From assembly GCA_012800565.1 (NCBI GenBank), contig JAAZIZ010000294.1, forward strand, positions 1 through 17,823: a stretch of DNA of 17,823 nt. The letters are read 5' to 3'. Origin of the DNA: Lentisphaerota bacterium (GTDB lineage Bacteria; Verrucomicrobiota; Lentisphaeria; Oligosphaerales; Oligosphaeraceae). This document shows, one piece after another, positions 1 to 7,531 of this stretch (position 1 is its first letter; the number at the start of each line of letters is the position of its first letter). The notes beneath the pieces are model-generated. The model was not told the DNA's origin, ran no database searches, and was given only the letters and a program-made list of their open reading frames with translations. Both the position numbers and the translations under genes were made by a program.

Positions 1-132
1 ATATTACCACTGAATTCCAGGCAGTCGCCCTGCTTCCCTGCAGCGCTTGCTCCCAGCGGGAGGGGGTATAATTTTCCTCCTGACGCCCAAGCGAGCAATT
101 TCTCCTAACCCGGACCAGAACCAACCATCGGA

Positions 133-159
133 TTGACAGAGATTTTTCTATCCCATAAT
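133..159 (+). promoter_or_regulatory. gcvH: Probable sigma-70-type promoter of gcvH
   Basis: A perfect -35 hexamer TTGACA (133-138) is followed after 15 bp by CATAAT (154-159), five of six matches to the -10 consensus. The spacing is shorter than the usual 17 bp. It ends 34 bp before the gcvH start, and the 1-193 stretch shows no other gene, so it probably drives gcvH and perhaps the downstream gcv genes. No glycine riboswitch structure was recognised in the leader. Confidence 0.4.
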
Positions 160-193
160 TGTGTAGCCTGCTTAAATCAATAAAGGAGTCCAG

Positions 194-562
194 ATGAAGT
201 ACTACAGCGAAGATCATGAATGGGTTGAGGTCAATGGCGATATCGCTACTATCGGCATCACCAAATACGCCGCCGAAGAACTGGGAGACTTGACTTTCGT
301 GGAATTGCCTTCAGTCGGCGACAGCTTCCAGGCCGGAGATATCATGGCCACCGTTGAATCGGTGAAAGCCGCCTCGGATGTCTATAGCCCCATCAGCGGA
401 ATAGTCACCGAAATCAACGAAATCCTGGAAACTGAACCGGAACGCGTAAACGAAGACCCCGAAGGCAAAGGCTGGATTTGCAAATTCAACAACCTGGACC
501 AGGAAGACCTGGATAAACTGATGAGCGCCGAGGAATACGAAAAATTCCTGCAGTCGCTCTGA
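194..562 (+). CDS. gcvH: Glycine cleavage system H protein (lipoyl carrier)
   Basis: GcvH carries the aminomethyl group from the P-protein to the T-protein on a lipoylated lysine, and its dihydrolipoyl form is reoxidised by the L-protein. The 122-residue product has the typical H-protein start (KYYSEDHEWVEV) and the lipoyl motif ESVKAASDVYSPISG, with K58 as the predicted lipoylation site. Length is close to the family norm of about 125-130. The ATG at 194 is preceded by AAAGGAGT (182-189), a good ribosome binding site. gcvPA and gcvPB follow on the same strand, so this is a glycine cleavage operon, but neither gcvT nor the lipoamide dehydrogenase gene is in view. About 200 bp, including a hairpin repeat, separate it from gcvPA, so co-transcription is likely but not shown. 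Confidence 0.97.
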   Translation: MKYYSEDHEWVEVNGDIATIGITKYAAEELGDLTFVELPSVGDSFQAGDIMATVESVKAASDVYSPISGIVTEINEILETEPERVNEDPEGKGWICKFNNLDQEDLDKLMSAEEYEKFLQSL

Positions 563-661
563 TCGTAATAAGGTCTGCTTCTGGATAGAAAACAGAAAAA
601 ACACTCGCGTTTCATTGCCGCGACACCTTGCGCCGTACGCCTTATATTGACCTAACCCCTT

Positions 662-742
662 GCGCCGCAGGCGCTTACCCATGCTTAACCCCAGGCTTCA
701 GCCTGGGGTAAGACGCTTTCCAAATCAGGCACCTCGCAGAGG
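662..742. repeat. Triple-hairpin palindromic repeat between gcvH and gcvPA
   Basis: Three short hairpins stand in a row: GCGCC-GCA-GGCGC (662-674), ACCCCAGGCT-TC-AGCCTGGGGT (688-709, a perfect 10-bp stem with a 2-nt loop), and CCTC-GCA-GAGG (732-742). A larger alternative stem can form between CTTACCC (674-680) and GGGTAAG (706-712), flanked by GCG/CGC and competing with the central hairpin. No T-run follows, so it is not a standard intrinsic terminator. The style matches the hairpin cluster at 8964-9331, which suggests a dispersed REP-like non-coding element. It ends about 10 bp before the gcvPA ribosome binding site and could affect mRNA stability or the ratio of gcvH to gcvPA/B product. 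Confidence 0.7.
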
Positions 743-764
743 CGCCCCCATAAAGGAAACCGCC

Positions 765-2111
765 GTGCCATACATTGCCAACACTGACAGCGACCGGGCG
801 GAAATGTTCGCCGCCATCGGCTACCGCGATTTTGCAGACATGTGGCAGCGGGCCCAGGTCACCGAGCCCGTCCCGCCGCTTACGGCTCTGCCGGAAGGGA
901 TGTCAGAACACGAACTGCTGCAACTCTTCCAGCAATTGTCCCAGCAGAACAACTCCGGCCTGCTGTCTTTCCTCGGCGGCGGTTATTACGACCACCTGAT
1001 TCCGGCTGCCCTGGACGCTATCGTCAGCCGCTCCGAATTCTATACTGCCTACACGCCTTATCAGCCTGAAGCCTCGCAAGGAACCCTGCAGACTATCTAC
1101 GAATACCAGTCCGCCATCTGCCGGCTGACCGGCCTGCAGATCGCCAATGCCTCGCTCTATGACGGCGGGTCCGCGGTTTTCGAAGCCGCACTGCTCAGCA
1201 AAAGAGTCACCCGGCGCTCGCAAATAATCATCTCCGCGGGCGTCTCGCCGACTTTCCGCGCCATGCTCCGGACATACTCCGCCTACCAGGACCTCACCAT
1301 CCAGGAAATCCCGGTAGCCCCGAACCGCCTCTGCGATGACCTCGATGCGCTGGAAAAGGCCATCAGCAGCGACACCGCCGCAGTAATCCTGCAGTATCCG
1401 AACTTCTTCGGCTGCATCCCGGACTTCTCGGCCGTGACCGCCAAAGCCAAAAAACTGCGGGCGCTGAGCATCGCCGTCTGCTACCCCACCGCCCTGGCCC
1501 TGCTCCAACCACCCGGAGAACTGAACTTCGACCTCGCGGTCGGCGAAGCGCAGCCGCTGGGATTGTCACTGGCCTGCGGCGGACCATACCTCGGCTTTAT
1601 GGCCGCTAAATCCGAATATATGCGGAAAATGCCGGGCCGCATTGCGGGCCGCACCACCGATTTGGACGGCAAGACCGGCTATGTCCTGACTCTGCAGGCC
1701 CGGGAACAGCATATCCGGCGCGAGAACGCCATGTCCAATATCTGCTCGAATCAGAACCTCTGTGCCCTGACCGCACTGGTCTACCTGACTCTGTTGGGCA
1801 AGCAGGGCTTCCAGGAGGTCGCCCGGCAGTGTGCCAGCAAGACCGCTTTCCTGCGCCAATGCCTGGCCGACAGCCCGGAAATCAAAGTCCTCGGCGACGG
1901 CACTTTCTTTAATGAACTGACCCTGGAACTGCCCGGGCCGGCCGACAAATTCGTCCGGCAGGCGTTGCCGAAAGGCTGCGCCCCTGGACTGCCATTGGGC
2001 TTGTACTACCCCGGACGGGAAAAACAGCTGCTCGTCGCGGTTACCGAAAAACGCACCCGGGCGGAAATCACCACCCTGGCCAAAATCCTCAAGGAGGCAG
2101 CATGGAACTGA
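765..2111 (+). CDS. gcvPA: Glycine dehydrogenase (decarboxylating) subunit 1 (P-protein alpha half)
   Basis: This is the N-terminal half of a split P-protein. With GcvPB it forms the decarboxylating glycine dehydrogenase, which transfers the aminomethyl group of glycine to lipoylated GcvH and releases CO2. The predicted protein is 448 residues, close to known GcvPA lengths. It opens with the characteristic PYIANTDSDRAEMFAAIG and contains YDGGSAVFEAALL and the late block QAREQHIRRENAMSNICSNQ typical of the family. The start chosen is GTG at 765, with AAAGGA at 752-757. The frame stays open upstream to an ATG at 660, but those 35 codons lie wholly over the hairpin repeat and its flank and resemble no GcvPA N-terminus. 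The 3' end overlaps gcvPB by 10 bp, consistent with coupled translation of the two subunits. Confidence 0.95.
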   Translation: MPYIANTDSDRAEMFAAIGYRDFADMWQRAQVTEPVPPLTALPEGMSEHELLQLFQQLSQQNNSGLLSFLGGGYYDHLIPAALDAIVSRSEFYTAYTPYQPEASQGTLQTIYEYQSAICRLTGLQIANASLYDGGSAVFEAALLSKRVTRRSQIIISAGVSPTFRAMLRTYSAYQDLTIQEIPVAPNRLCDDLDALEKAISSDTAAVILQYPNFFGCIPDFSAVTAKAKKLRALSIAVCYPTALALLQPPGELNFDLAVGEAQPLGLSLACGGPYLGFMAAKSEYMRKMPGRIAGRTTDLDGKTGYVLTLQAREQHIRRENAMSNICSNQNLCALTALVYLTLLGKQGFQEVARQCASKTAFLRQCLADSPEIKVLGDGTFFNELTLELPGPADKFVRQALPKGCAPGLPLGLYYPGREKQLLVAVTEKRTRAEITTLAKILKEAAWN

Positions 2112-3556
2112 TTTTCGCTCAAAGCCGGCCCGGCCGGTGCGCCTGTAACCTGCCGAAACTCGACGTCCCCGCCCAAGACTGTCTGCCGGACGCCTTGCGC
2201 CGGACCAAGCCGGTCGCCTTGCCGGAGGTCACCGAACTCGATGCCGTCCGCCATTTCACCAACCTCAGCCGGTTGAATTTCAGCGTGGATTCCCATTTCT
2301 ATCCCTTGGGCTCCTGCACCATGAAATACAACCCCAAAGCCCACGAAGTCATCGCCAGAATGCCGGGCTTCACCACCCCTCATCCCAGGCTGCTGGAAAT
2401 CCCCGGAGGCAGCGACGCTCTCCAGGGAACCCTTGAGGTGCTCTACCGCGAAGAGCGCTTTCTGAGCGAACTCTTCGGTTTTGCGGAAACCACCCTGCAG
2501 CCCATGGCCGGAGCCAATGGCGAATTCACCGGCGTGATGCTGATCGCCGCCTGGTGCAAAAAACAGGGCCAGAGTCAGCGCAAGGTCATGCTCATCCCGG
2601 ATTCCGCGCACGGCACCAACCCGGCCAGCGCGGCCCAGGCCGGATTCATCTGCCGCGAAATCAAATCCGACGCCGGCGGCAATCTCGACCTGGAGGACCT
2701 CAAGGCCAAGCTCGGCCCCGATGTCGCCGGGCTGATGCTCACCTGCCCCAATACCATCGGAATGTTCAACCACGATGTCAAAGCCATCTGCGACCTCGTG
2801 CATCAGGCCGGCGGCCTCTGCTACTGTGACGGTGCCAATGCCAATGCCATCGTGGGACGGGTCCGCCCGGGTGACCTCGGCTTCGATGTCATGCACGTGA
2901 ATGTGCATAAGACTTTCTCGACACCGCACGGCGGCGGCGGACCGGGAGCCGGACCAGTCTGCGTCAAGGAAAATCTCCAACCTTTCCTGCCCAAACCCAG
3001 AATCGTGAAAAACGCCGACGGTACTTTCGCGCTGGATAATAACTGCCCGGAATCCATCGGACACATCGCGCCTTTCCTGGGGAGTTTCGCCGTACTGCTG
3101 CGCAGCTGCGCCTATATGCTCAATCTGGGACGGGAAGGGATGCGCCGGGTCAGTGAAAACGCTGTCCTGAACGCGAACTACCTGCGCGTAAAACTGGCCC
3201 CTTTCTTCGACCAGCAAATCACCCGCGACTGCATGCATGAATGCGTGTTCTCCGCCACCCGCAGCAAAGATAACGGGGTGCATGCCCTTGATATCGCCAA
3301 GGCTCTGATCGACCGCGGCTTCCATCCCCCGACCATTTACTTCCCCCTGATTATCCCGGAAGCGCTGATGATCGAGCCCACCGAGACGGAGTCCAAGGAG
3401 ACCCTGGATGCATTTATCGCTGCCATGCAGGAGATTGCCAGCCTGGCTGCCAGCAACCCCGAGGCCCTGCTCCAGGCTCCCCTCAGCACCCCCGTCCGCC
3501 GCCTGGATGAGACCGGCGCGGCCCGCCACCCGGACCTGGCCAGCCTTGAGGACTAA
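2102..3556 (+). CDS. gcvPB: Glycine dehydrogenase (decarboxylating) subunit 2 (P-protein beta half, PLP-binding)
   Basis: This is the C-terminal, cofactor-bearing half of the split P-protein. The 484-residue product shows the family blocks SHFYPLGSCTMKYNPK, PMAGANGEFTGVM and DSAHGTNPASA, and the PLP motif HVNVHKTFSTPHGGGGPG, in which K270 is the predicted Schiff-base lysine. The glycine-rich loop after it matches all P-proteins. The C-terminal TPVRRLDE segment is also typical, so the gene looks complete. The ATG lies inside the end of gcvPA, with AAGGAGG at 2091-2097 as ribosome binding site, giving an overlapping stop/start arrangement. No terminator follows. The TAA stop shares bases with the TAG stop of the convergent glycosyltransferase gene. 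Confidence 0.97.
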   Translation: MELIFAQSRPGRCACNLPKLDVPAQDCLPDALRRTKPVALPEVTELDAVRHFTNLSRLNFSVDSHFYPLGSCTMKYNPKAHEVIARMPGFTTPHPRLLEIPGGSDALQGTLEVLYREERFLSELFGFAETTLQPMAGANGEFTGVMLIAAWCKKQGQSQRKVMLIPDSAHGTNPASAAQAGFICREIKSDAGGNLDLEDLKAKLGPDVAGLMLTCPNTIGMFNHDVKAICDLVHQAGGLCYCDGANANAIVGRVRPGDLGFDVMHVNVHKTFSTPHGGGGPGAGPVCVKENLQPFLPKPRIVKNADGTFALDNNCPESIGHIAPFLGSFAVLLRSCAYMLNLGREGMRRVSENAVLNANYLRVKLAPFFDQQITRDCMHECVFSATRSKDNGVHALDIAKALIDRGFHPPTIYFPLIIPEALMIEPTETESKETLDAFIAAMQEIASLAASNPEALLQAPLSTPVRRLDETGAARHPDLASLED

Positions 3557-5463
3557 GGCGCCGGCTGCGCCCGCGGCACTGCCAGTTCCGCGAATAATTC
3601 CATGCCCGAGTCAGTTTTCTCGCCCGTAGGTTCATGGAACCAGGTGCGCTGATACCGGCGCGAGGTATCAAAAGCCACCAGGCTGTCATGGCCATAACGG
3701 CGGAGGTGGAAAATCACCCGCACCTCGCCGGAAGCGACCTGCAGACTGGGAATCCGGAAGCGGCACCAGCTCTCCAGGCGGTCCAGGCAGACCGCCTCAC
3801 TATAATATTCCTGGCCGGCATGGGTGAGGCGCAAGCCCGGCTGCATCCCTTCAGGTGCATATATCTGCAGCCAGACCACCGCCGGCTGACCGGCAAGCTC
3901 AGCCTGCCAGTCCTCCGGAATGGCAAATATTTTCTCCACCACCAGCGACTCTTCCCCCAGCTGCAGGAAAATCCTCCCGCCGACGCTCAGCGGCCCGTGA
4001 TCGTAAATCACCCGCTCCTGGGGAAAGTCCAGCGCCAGACCCCCGGGCCGCAGACTGCGCTGCAGCGCCGGCTCGCAATAGCGGTGATACAGCCCATACG
4101 CCGAATTGACCATAAAGACCGCCGCCAGCACCAGCAGCAGACGGAGGTGCAGTCGCTGGCGATATTCTTCCTCACCGGCCTGGCGGCCGGCCCAGAACAG
4201 CCTGATGCCGCCGCCGGCGGCAATGCATAACAGCGGCAGGCAGCCGATCCGGAACCGGGCCAGCATGTAGAAAGCCACCGTGCCCAGGCAATAGGCCAGG
4301 ATGGCGTACAGCAGGCAGCTGTGCCGGATATTCAGCCGCCGCAGGCAGAGCAGCATCCCCGCCAGTCCCAGACTGCCCAGCAGTGAATAATTGATCAGCA
4401 GCGGACTGCGCAGCAGCCAGCTGTGCTTTTGCGCCGTGGTGATGTCCACGTTATTGGGAATCTCCTGCCGGTCCCAGAACAGCAGCAGCGTCCGGAATTT
4501 CAGTTCCAGATAAGTCAAAGGATCGCTGCGCAGCCAGCGCCAGACCTGCCGGCTCACGCTGACCCGCTGCGTCGCATCGGCGGCAGCGGACAGACCGCAC
4601 CAGTAATGGTAACTGCGCGGATACTCCAGACCGCCCGCCGGGGCCTCGGGCGTGTTGCCCAGCGCCAGGACTTTATCCTGCGCCACTGATGGGCCGCACC
4701 AGCGCCCGGTGGCCTGGTAATTTCTCCAGGAATACGGCAGCTGCGGCAGATAAAACAGCAGCAGGAACAACCCGCAGAGCGCCGCCATCCGGCCCCACTG
4801 CCGCCAGTTGCGCCAGACCAGCAAAGCCAGCAGCCCGGGCACGAACAGCAATGCGTTGCCGCGGGTCAGCGTCGAGCAGGCACAGAACAGCGCCAGCAGG
4901 CACCAGTCCCGCCTGCGGTTCCGGTTCCAGGCCGTCAAGGTACAAAAGAATATCAAGGCCATCCAGAAACTCTGCAGTACCTCAAGCAGCAGATACGGCG
5001 TATAGAAGATATGGAAGCGCGACAGGGCCAGCAGCAGGGCTGCCATAATCCCCGCCCGCCGGCCGAAGACCCGGGCCGCCCCCAGTCCGGTCAGCCAGAC
5101 TGCCGCCGAACCCAGGATAACCTGCGCCAGCACCACCGGCCAGGGGCGTCCCGCCGGCGACAGCCATGTCACCAGGGGCAGGAATACTGTGTAGTAAAAG
5201 GGCTGGTAGTCAAACACTTCCGGCCATTTTCCCGCCCGCACTTCCGCAGCCAGGCGCTGGTAGGTCGCCATATCCGTGACCACGTTGGGGCGCTGCACTG
5301 CGCCAGTGTTATACAGCTGCGCACTGACCCCGGCCCGCAGCAGCAAGGCCAGCAGAACCACCCCCGCCAAGGCCATATAAAAACGCCGTCCCCGGGTCAG
5401 AAGACGGAACTTTTCCGCGGCTGCTGAAAATGACACTGCCACTGCCTGCCCCTGCTTGTACAT
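3553..5463 (-). CDS. GT39-type (PMT/ArnT-like) membrane glycosyltransferase
   Basis: The 636-residue product looks like a polytopic GT-C glycosyltransferase of the dolichyl-phosphate-mannose/ArnT type, which moves a sugar from a polyprenyl-phosphate donor to an acceptor on the outer face of the inner membrane. Visible features: a first hydrophobic helix at about residues 30-48; an extracytoplasmic loop with an acidic residue at D64 (TDMATYQ), where the family keeps its catalytic acid; a DYQPFYYTVFLPL segment like the family's conserved YPP-containing block; then many hydrophobic helices to about residue 455. Roughly the last 165 residues are soluble-looking, rich in short strands, and not recognised. 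It lies 73 bp downstream of the sigma-54 activator gene on the same strand. Acceptor and donor cannot be told from sequence. Family assignment is fairly sure, specificity unknown. Confidence 0.75.
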   Translation of the reverse strand: MYKQGQAVAVSFSAAAEKFRLLTRGRRFYMALAGVVLLALLLRAGVSAQLYNTGAVQRPNVVTDMATYQRLAAEVRAGKWPEVFDYQPFYYTVFLPLVTWLSPAGRPWPVVLAQVILGSAAVWLTGLGAARVFGRRAGIMAALLLALSRFHIFYTPYLLLEVLQSFWMALIFFCTLTAWNRNRRRDWCLLALFCACSTLTRGNALLFVPGLLALLVWRNWRQWGRMAALCGLFLLLFYLPQLPYSWRNYQATGRWCGPSVAQDKVLALGNTPEAPAGGLEYPRSYHYWCGLSAAADATQRVSVSRQVWRWLRSDPLTYLELKFRTLLLFWDRQEIPNNVDITTAQKHSWLLRSPLLINYSLLGSLGLAGMLLCLRRLNIRHSCLLYAILAYCLGTVAFYMLARFRIGCLPLLCIAAGGGIRLFWAGRQAGEEEYRQRLHLRLLLVLAAVFMVNSAYGLYHRYCEPALQRSLRPGGLALDFPQERVIYDHGPLSVGGRIFLQLGEESLVVEKIFAIPEDWQAELAGQPAVVWLQIYAPEGMQPGLRLTHAGQEYYSEAVCLDRLESWCRFRIPSLQVASGEVRVIFHLRRYGHDSLVAFDTSRRYQRTWFHEPTGEKTDSGMELFAELAVPRAQPAP

Positions 5464-5475
5464 CCCTGTCCGCTA

Positions 5476-5506
5476 CCTCTCGGCGAAGCATAAGCGCACC
5501 GCCGAG
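5476..5506 (-). promoter_or_regulatory. Hairpin abutting the glycosyltransferase ribosome binding site
   Basis: Read on the - strand, CTCGGCG (plus positions 5506-5500) pairs with CGCCGAG (5485-5479) across a 14-nt loop. The likely Shine-Dalgarno GAGAGG overlaps the 3' arm and continues just beyond it, about 12 nt before the ATG at 5463. A folded stem would partly hide the ribosome site. No T-run follows, so it is a poor terminator candidate. Confidence 0.35.
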
Positions 5507-5536
5507 GCCCCGTCCGCGACTGTTGCGCCGCCGGGA

Positions 5537-7072
5537 TCACGTTTTATACCACTTCGGCTCTATGCCGTAAAGATTGACCTTGTAATGCATCACCCGGGGC
5601 GACAAGCCCAAATCCCGCCCCGCGGCCGACATATTGCCGTTGTTGCGCTTGATGGCCTCGACGATCAGTTCCCGCTCATAAGATGCCACCATGGTGTTGA
5701 AAGACGCTTTCCCTTCCGGCAGCAGCTCGGTGCCGGACTCCTTGCCGGTCTGCAGAGAAGCCGGCAGGTTGTATCCGTGAATGCAGTCGTCACTGGCAGT
5801 CAGCACCGCATGCTCAATGCAGTTCTCCAGTTCCCGCACATTGCCCGGCCAATGATATGACATCAGCATATTGATGCTCGGGGTCGATAACCGCCGGACT
5901 TGCTTGTTGTATTTGATATTGAACTGAGCAATGAAATGCTCGGCCAGAATCATGATATCCGAACGGCGGTTCTTTAAATCCGGCAGGATAATCGGGAAGA
6001 TATTCAGGCGATAATACAAATCCTCCCGGAATTTCCCCTGCGCCATCAGTTCTTCCAGATTGCGGCTGGTGGCCGCCAGCAAACGCACATCGGCCTTGAT
6101 CTCGGCATTGCCGCCCACCCGGGAAAATGTCCGATCCTGAATGAAACGCAGCAGTTTGACCTGCACCGGCAGCGACAGTTCTCCGATCTCATCCAGGAAG
6201 ACCGTGCCGCCGTCTGCGGCCTCAGCCCGGCCGATGCGGCGGTTATAGGCGCCGGTGAAAGCTCCGCGTTCGTGTCCGAACAACTCACTCTCCACCAGAT
6301 TCTCCGGCAATGCAGCGCAGTTCACCGCGACAAACGGCCCTTTAACCCGCGGGCTAAGCTGATGTATAGCATTGGCCACCAGTTCCTTGCCTGTGCCGGA
6401 GCTGCCACGGATCAGAACCGTGGCAGCGCTGGGCGCGACTTGGTGAATCAAGGCAAAAACTTTCTGCATCGAACGGCAGCGGCCGACCAGCTCACCCGGC
6501 GTCCCGGATTTCTCCAGTGCGATGCGCAGGCGCTTGTTCTCTTCCAGCAGACCCTCGCGCTCCTCCAGCTCCGCCCGACGCACCGCCACCGCCTCGGCAG
6601 TGATGCCGCCGATAATTTCCAGCAGCTGCAGACCGTCACGCAGCTCCTCCTCGTCACCGCCCGGACGGTCGATGCTCAGGGTGCCCACCACCCGCTCTTC
6701 CCGGAATACCGGCACACACAGGAACGCGACCTTGGCGTTCCTGCCGCCGCGCGCCTTGGTGCGGTTCAGGAAACGCTTGTCCTTACTGATATCCGGCACT
6801 ATCTCCGGGATGCCGCTGGCCGCAACCTGTCCGGTTACGCCCTCGCCTAAATGATAGCGCCCCAGTTTTTTTTCCTGCGCAGCCAAACCATGCGAGGCCT
6901 CAATCGTGAATACATCGCCCTGCCGCAAAGTGAAAGCCCCGCGCAGCATACCCATCTTGCGGTGCAGGATTTCCAGGACTTTGTCCAGCAAAGCCTTGAC
7001 ATTGCGCTCATGCACGACCGCAGAACTTATCTCACTCAATACTGCCAAGGCAGAATGTTCAGACGCTTGCAT
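5537..7072 (-). CDS. Sigma-54-dependent transcriptional activator, NifA-like (GAF - AAA+ - Fis HTH)
   Basis: The predicted 511-residue protein is an enhancer-binding activator of sigma-54 RNA polymerase. It has a GAF sensory domain (about 10-165, with GRYHLGEGVTGQVAASG and VPDISKDKRFLNRT much as in NifA), then a central AAA+ domain: Walker A GSSGTGKE (223-230), the sigma-54 contact loop GAFTGA (270-275), Walker B VFLDEIGEL (291-299) and the FREDLYYRLN block (348-357). A Fis-type helix-turn-helix ends the protein (about 465-505). The start at 7072 is chosen because GGGAG precedes the ATG at good spacing. The frame is open further upstream to 7351, but that part translates a tandem repeat; an in-frame ATG at 7135 (532 residues) is the main alternative. 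The gene is divergent from the melA-like gene, which it may control; its signal is unknown and no nif genes are present. Confidence 0.9.
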   Translation of the reverse strand: MQASEHSALAVLSEISSAVVHERNVKALLDKVLEILHRKMGMLRGAFTLRQGDVFTIEASHGLAAQEKKLGRYHLGEGVTGQVAASGIPEIVPDISKDKRFLNRTKARGGRNAKVAFLCVPVFREERVVGTLSIDRPGGDEEELRDGLQLLEIIGGITAEAVAVRRAELEEREGLLEENKRLRIALEKSGTPGELVGRCRSMQKVFALIHQVAPSAATVLIRGSSGTGKELVANAIHQLSPRVKGPFVAVNCAALPENLVESELFGHERGAFTGAYNRRIGRAEAADGGTVFLDEIGELSLPVQVKLLRFIQDRTFSRVGGNAEIKADVRLLAATSRNLEELMAQGKFREDLYYRLNIFPIILPDLKNRRSDIMILAEHFIAQFNIKYNKQVRRLSTPSINMLMSYHWPGNVRELENCIEHAVLTASDDCIHGYNLPASLQTGKESGTELLPEGKASFNTMVASYERELIVEAIKRNNGNMSAAGRDLGLSPRVMHYKVNLYGIEPKWYKT

Positions 7073-7096
7073 CAAATTCTCCCAGCCTGGTATAAG

Positions 7097-7102
7097 ATTA
7101 TA
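7097..7102 (-). promoter_or_regulatory. Possible -10 element for the activator gene
   Basis: A perfect TATAAT lies on the - strand 24 bp upstream of the chosen activator start. No convincing -35 hexamer stands at 16-18 bp. If it is used, transcription would begin downstream of the alternative ATG at 7135, which would favour the 7072 start. Confidence 0.25.
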
Positions 7103-7154
7103 ATGTAAACCCTGCAGCACTGTTTGCCAAACCATAATATCCCCCCGTTTCCCA

Positions 7155-7382
7155 TTGTCCCCTTGTCCCCTTGTCCCCTTGTCCCCTTGTCCCCTTGTCC
7201 CCTTGTCCCCCTTGTCCCATTGTCCCATTGTCCCATTGTCCCATCCATATGTCCTATACGTCCTATACGTCCTATACGTCCCATGCATACGTCCCATACG
7301 TCCCATGCATACGTCCCCTTGTCCCCTTGTCCCCTTGTCCCCTTGTCCCATTATTCCATTATTCCATTATTCCATTATTCCA
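7155..7382. repeat. Compound tandem array of 8- and 9-bp units in the divergent spacer
   Basis: On the + strand the array runs: seven TTGTCCCC units (7155-7210), one extra C, four TTGTCCCA units (7212-7243), a linker with ATGTCC, three TATACGTCC units (7255-7281), a patch built of ATGCATACGTCCC and ATACGTCCC (to about 7318), three TTGTCCCC (7319-7342), one TTGTCCCA (7343-7350), and four TTATTCCA (7351-7382). Unit types grade into each other by single changes and keep a common TCC core, so the array looks grown by slippage and spread of variants. It fills about half of the 459-bp spacer between the divergent activator and glycosidase genes. Frames on both strands stay open through it, but only as low-complexity sequence. 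The remaining spacer (7383-7531) shows no clear promoter or sigma-54 site. Confidence 0.95.
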
Positions 7383-7531
7383 TACAATTCCCGCCCCCGC
7401 AGGTGTCTATTGCAAAACACGCCTCCCGGCGATTTGTTTTATAGCAATGCGGGTATATGTTTTAAGGAATGTCCGCCTGATTGCATTTTCTGGCGATCGT
7501 GTTAAATCAATAGCCACAGAAGGAAATTTCG

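Noticed and set aside
50..62. Hairpin CTCCC-AGC-GGGAG upstream of gcvH as a terminator
   Set aside because: The stem is only 5 bp and no T-run follows. It may be a fragment of the same palindrome family, but the evidence is too thin.
2006..3529. 507-codon open frame antisense to gcvPA/gcvPB
   Set aside because: It mirrors the codon structure of a certain gene on the other strand, its product is low-complexity G/A/D/H-rich with no family resemblance, and long antisense frames are expected at this GC content.
7113..7130. Possible sigma-54 promoter on the - strand (TTGGCA...TGC) upstream of the activator
   Set aside because: The GG to GC spacing is 11 rather than the required 10, and the match is otherwise partial.
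7155..7382. CRISPR array
   Set aside because: Units are 8-9 bp, directly adjacent and without spacers; no cas gene is present.
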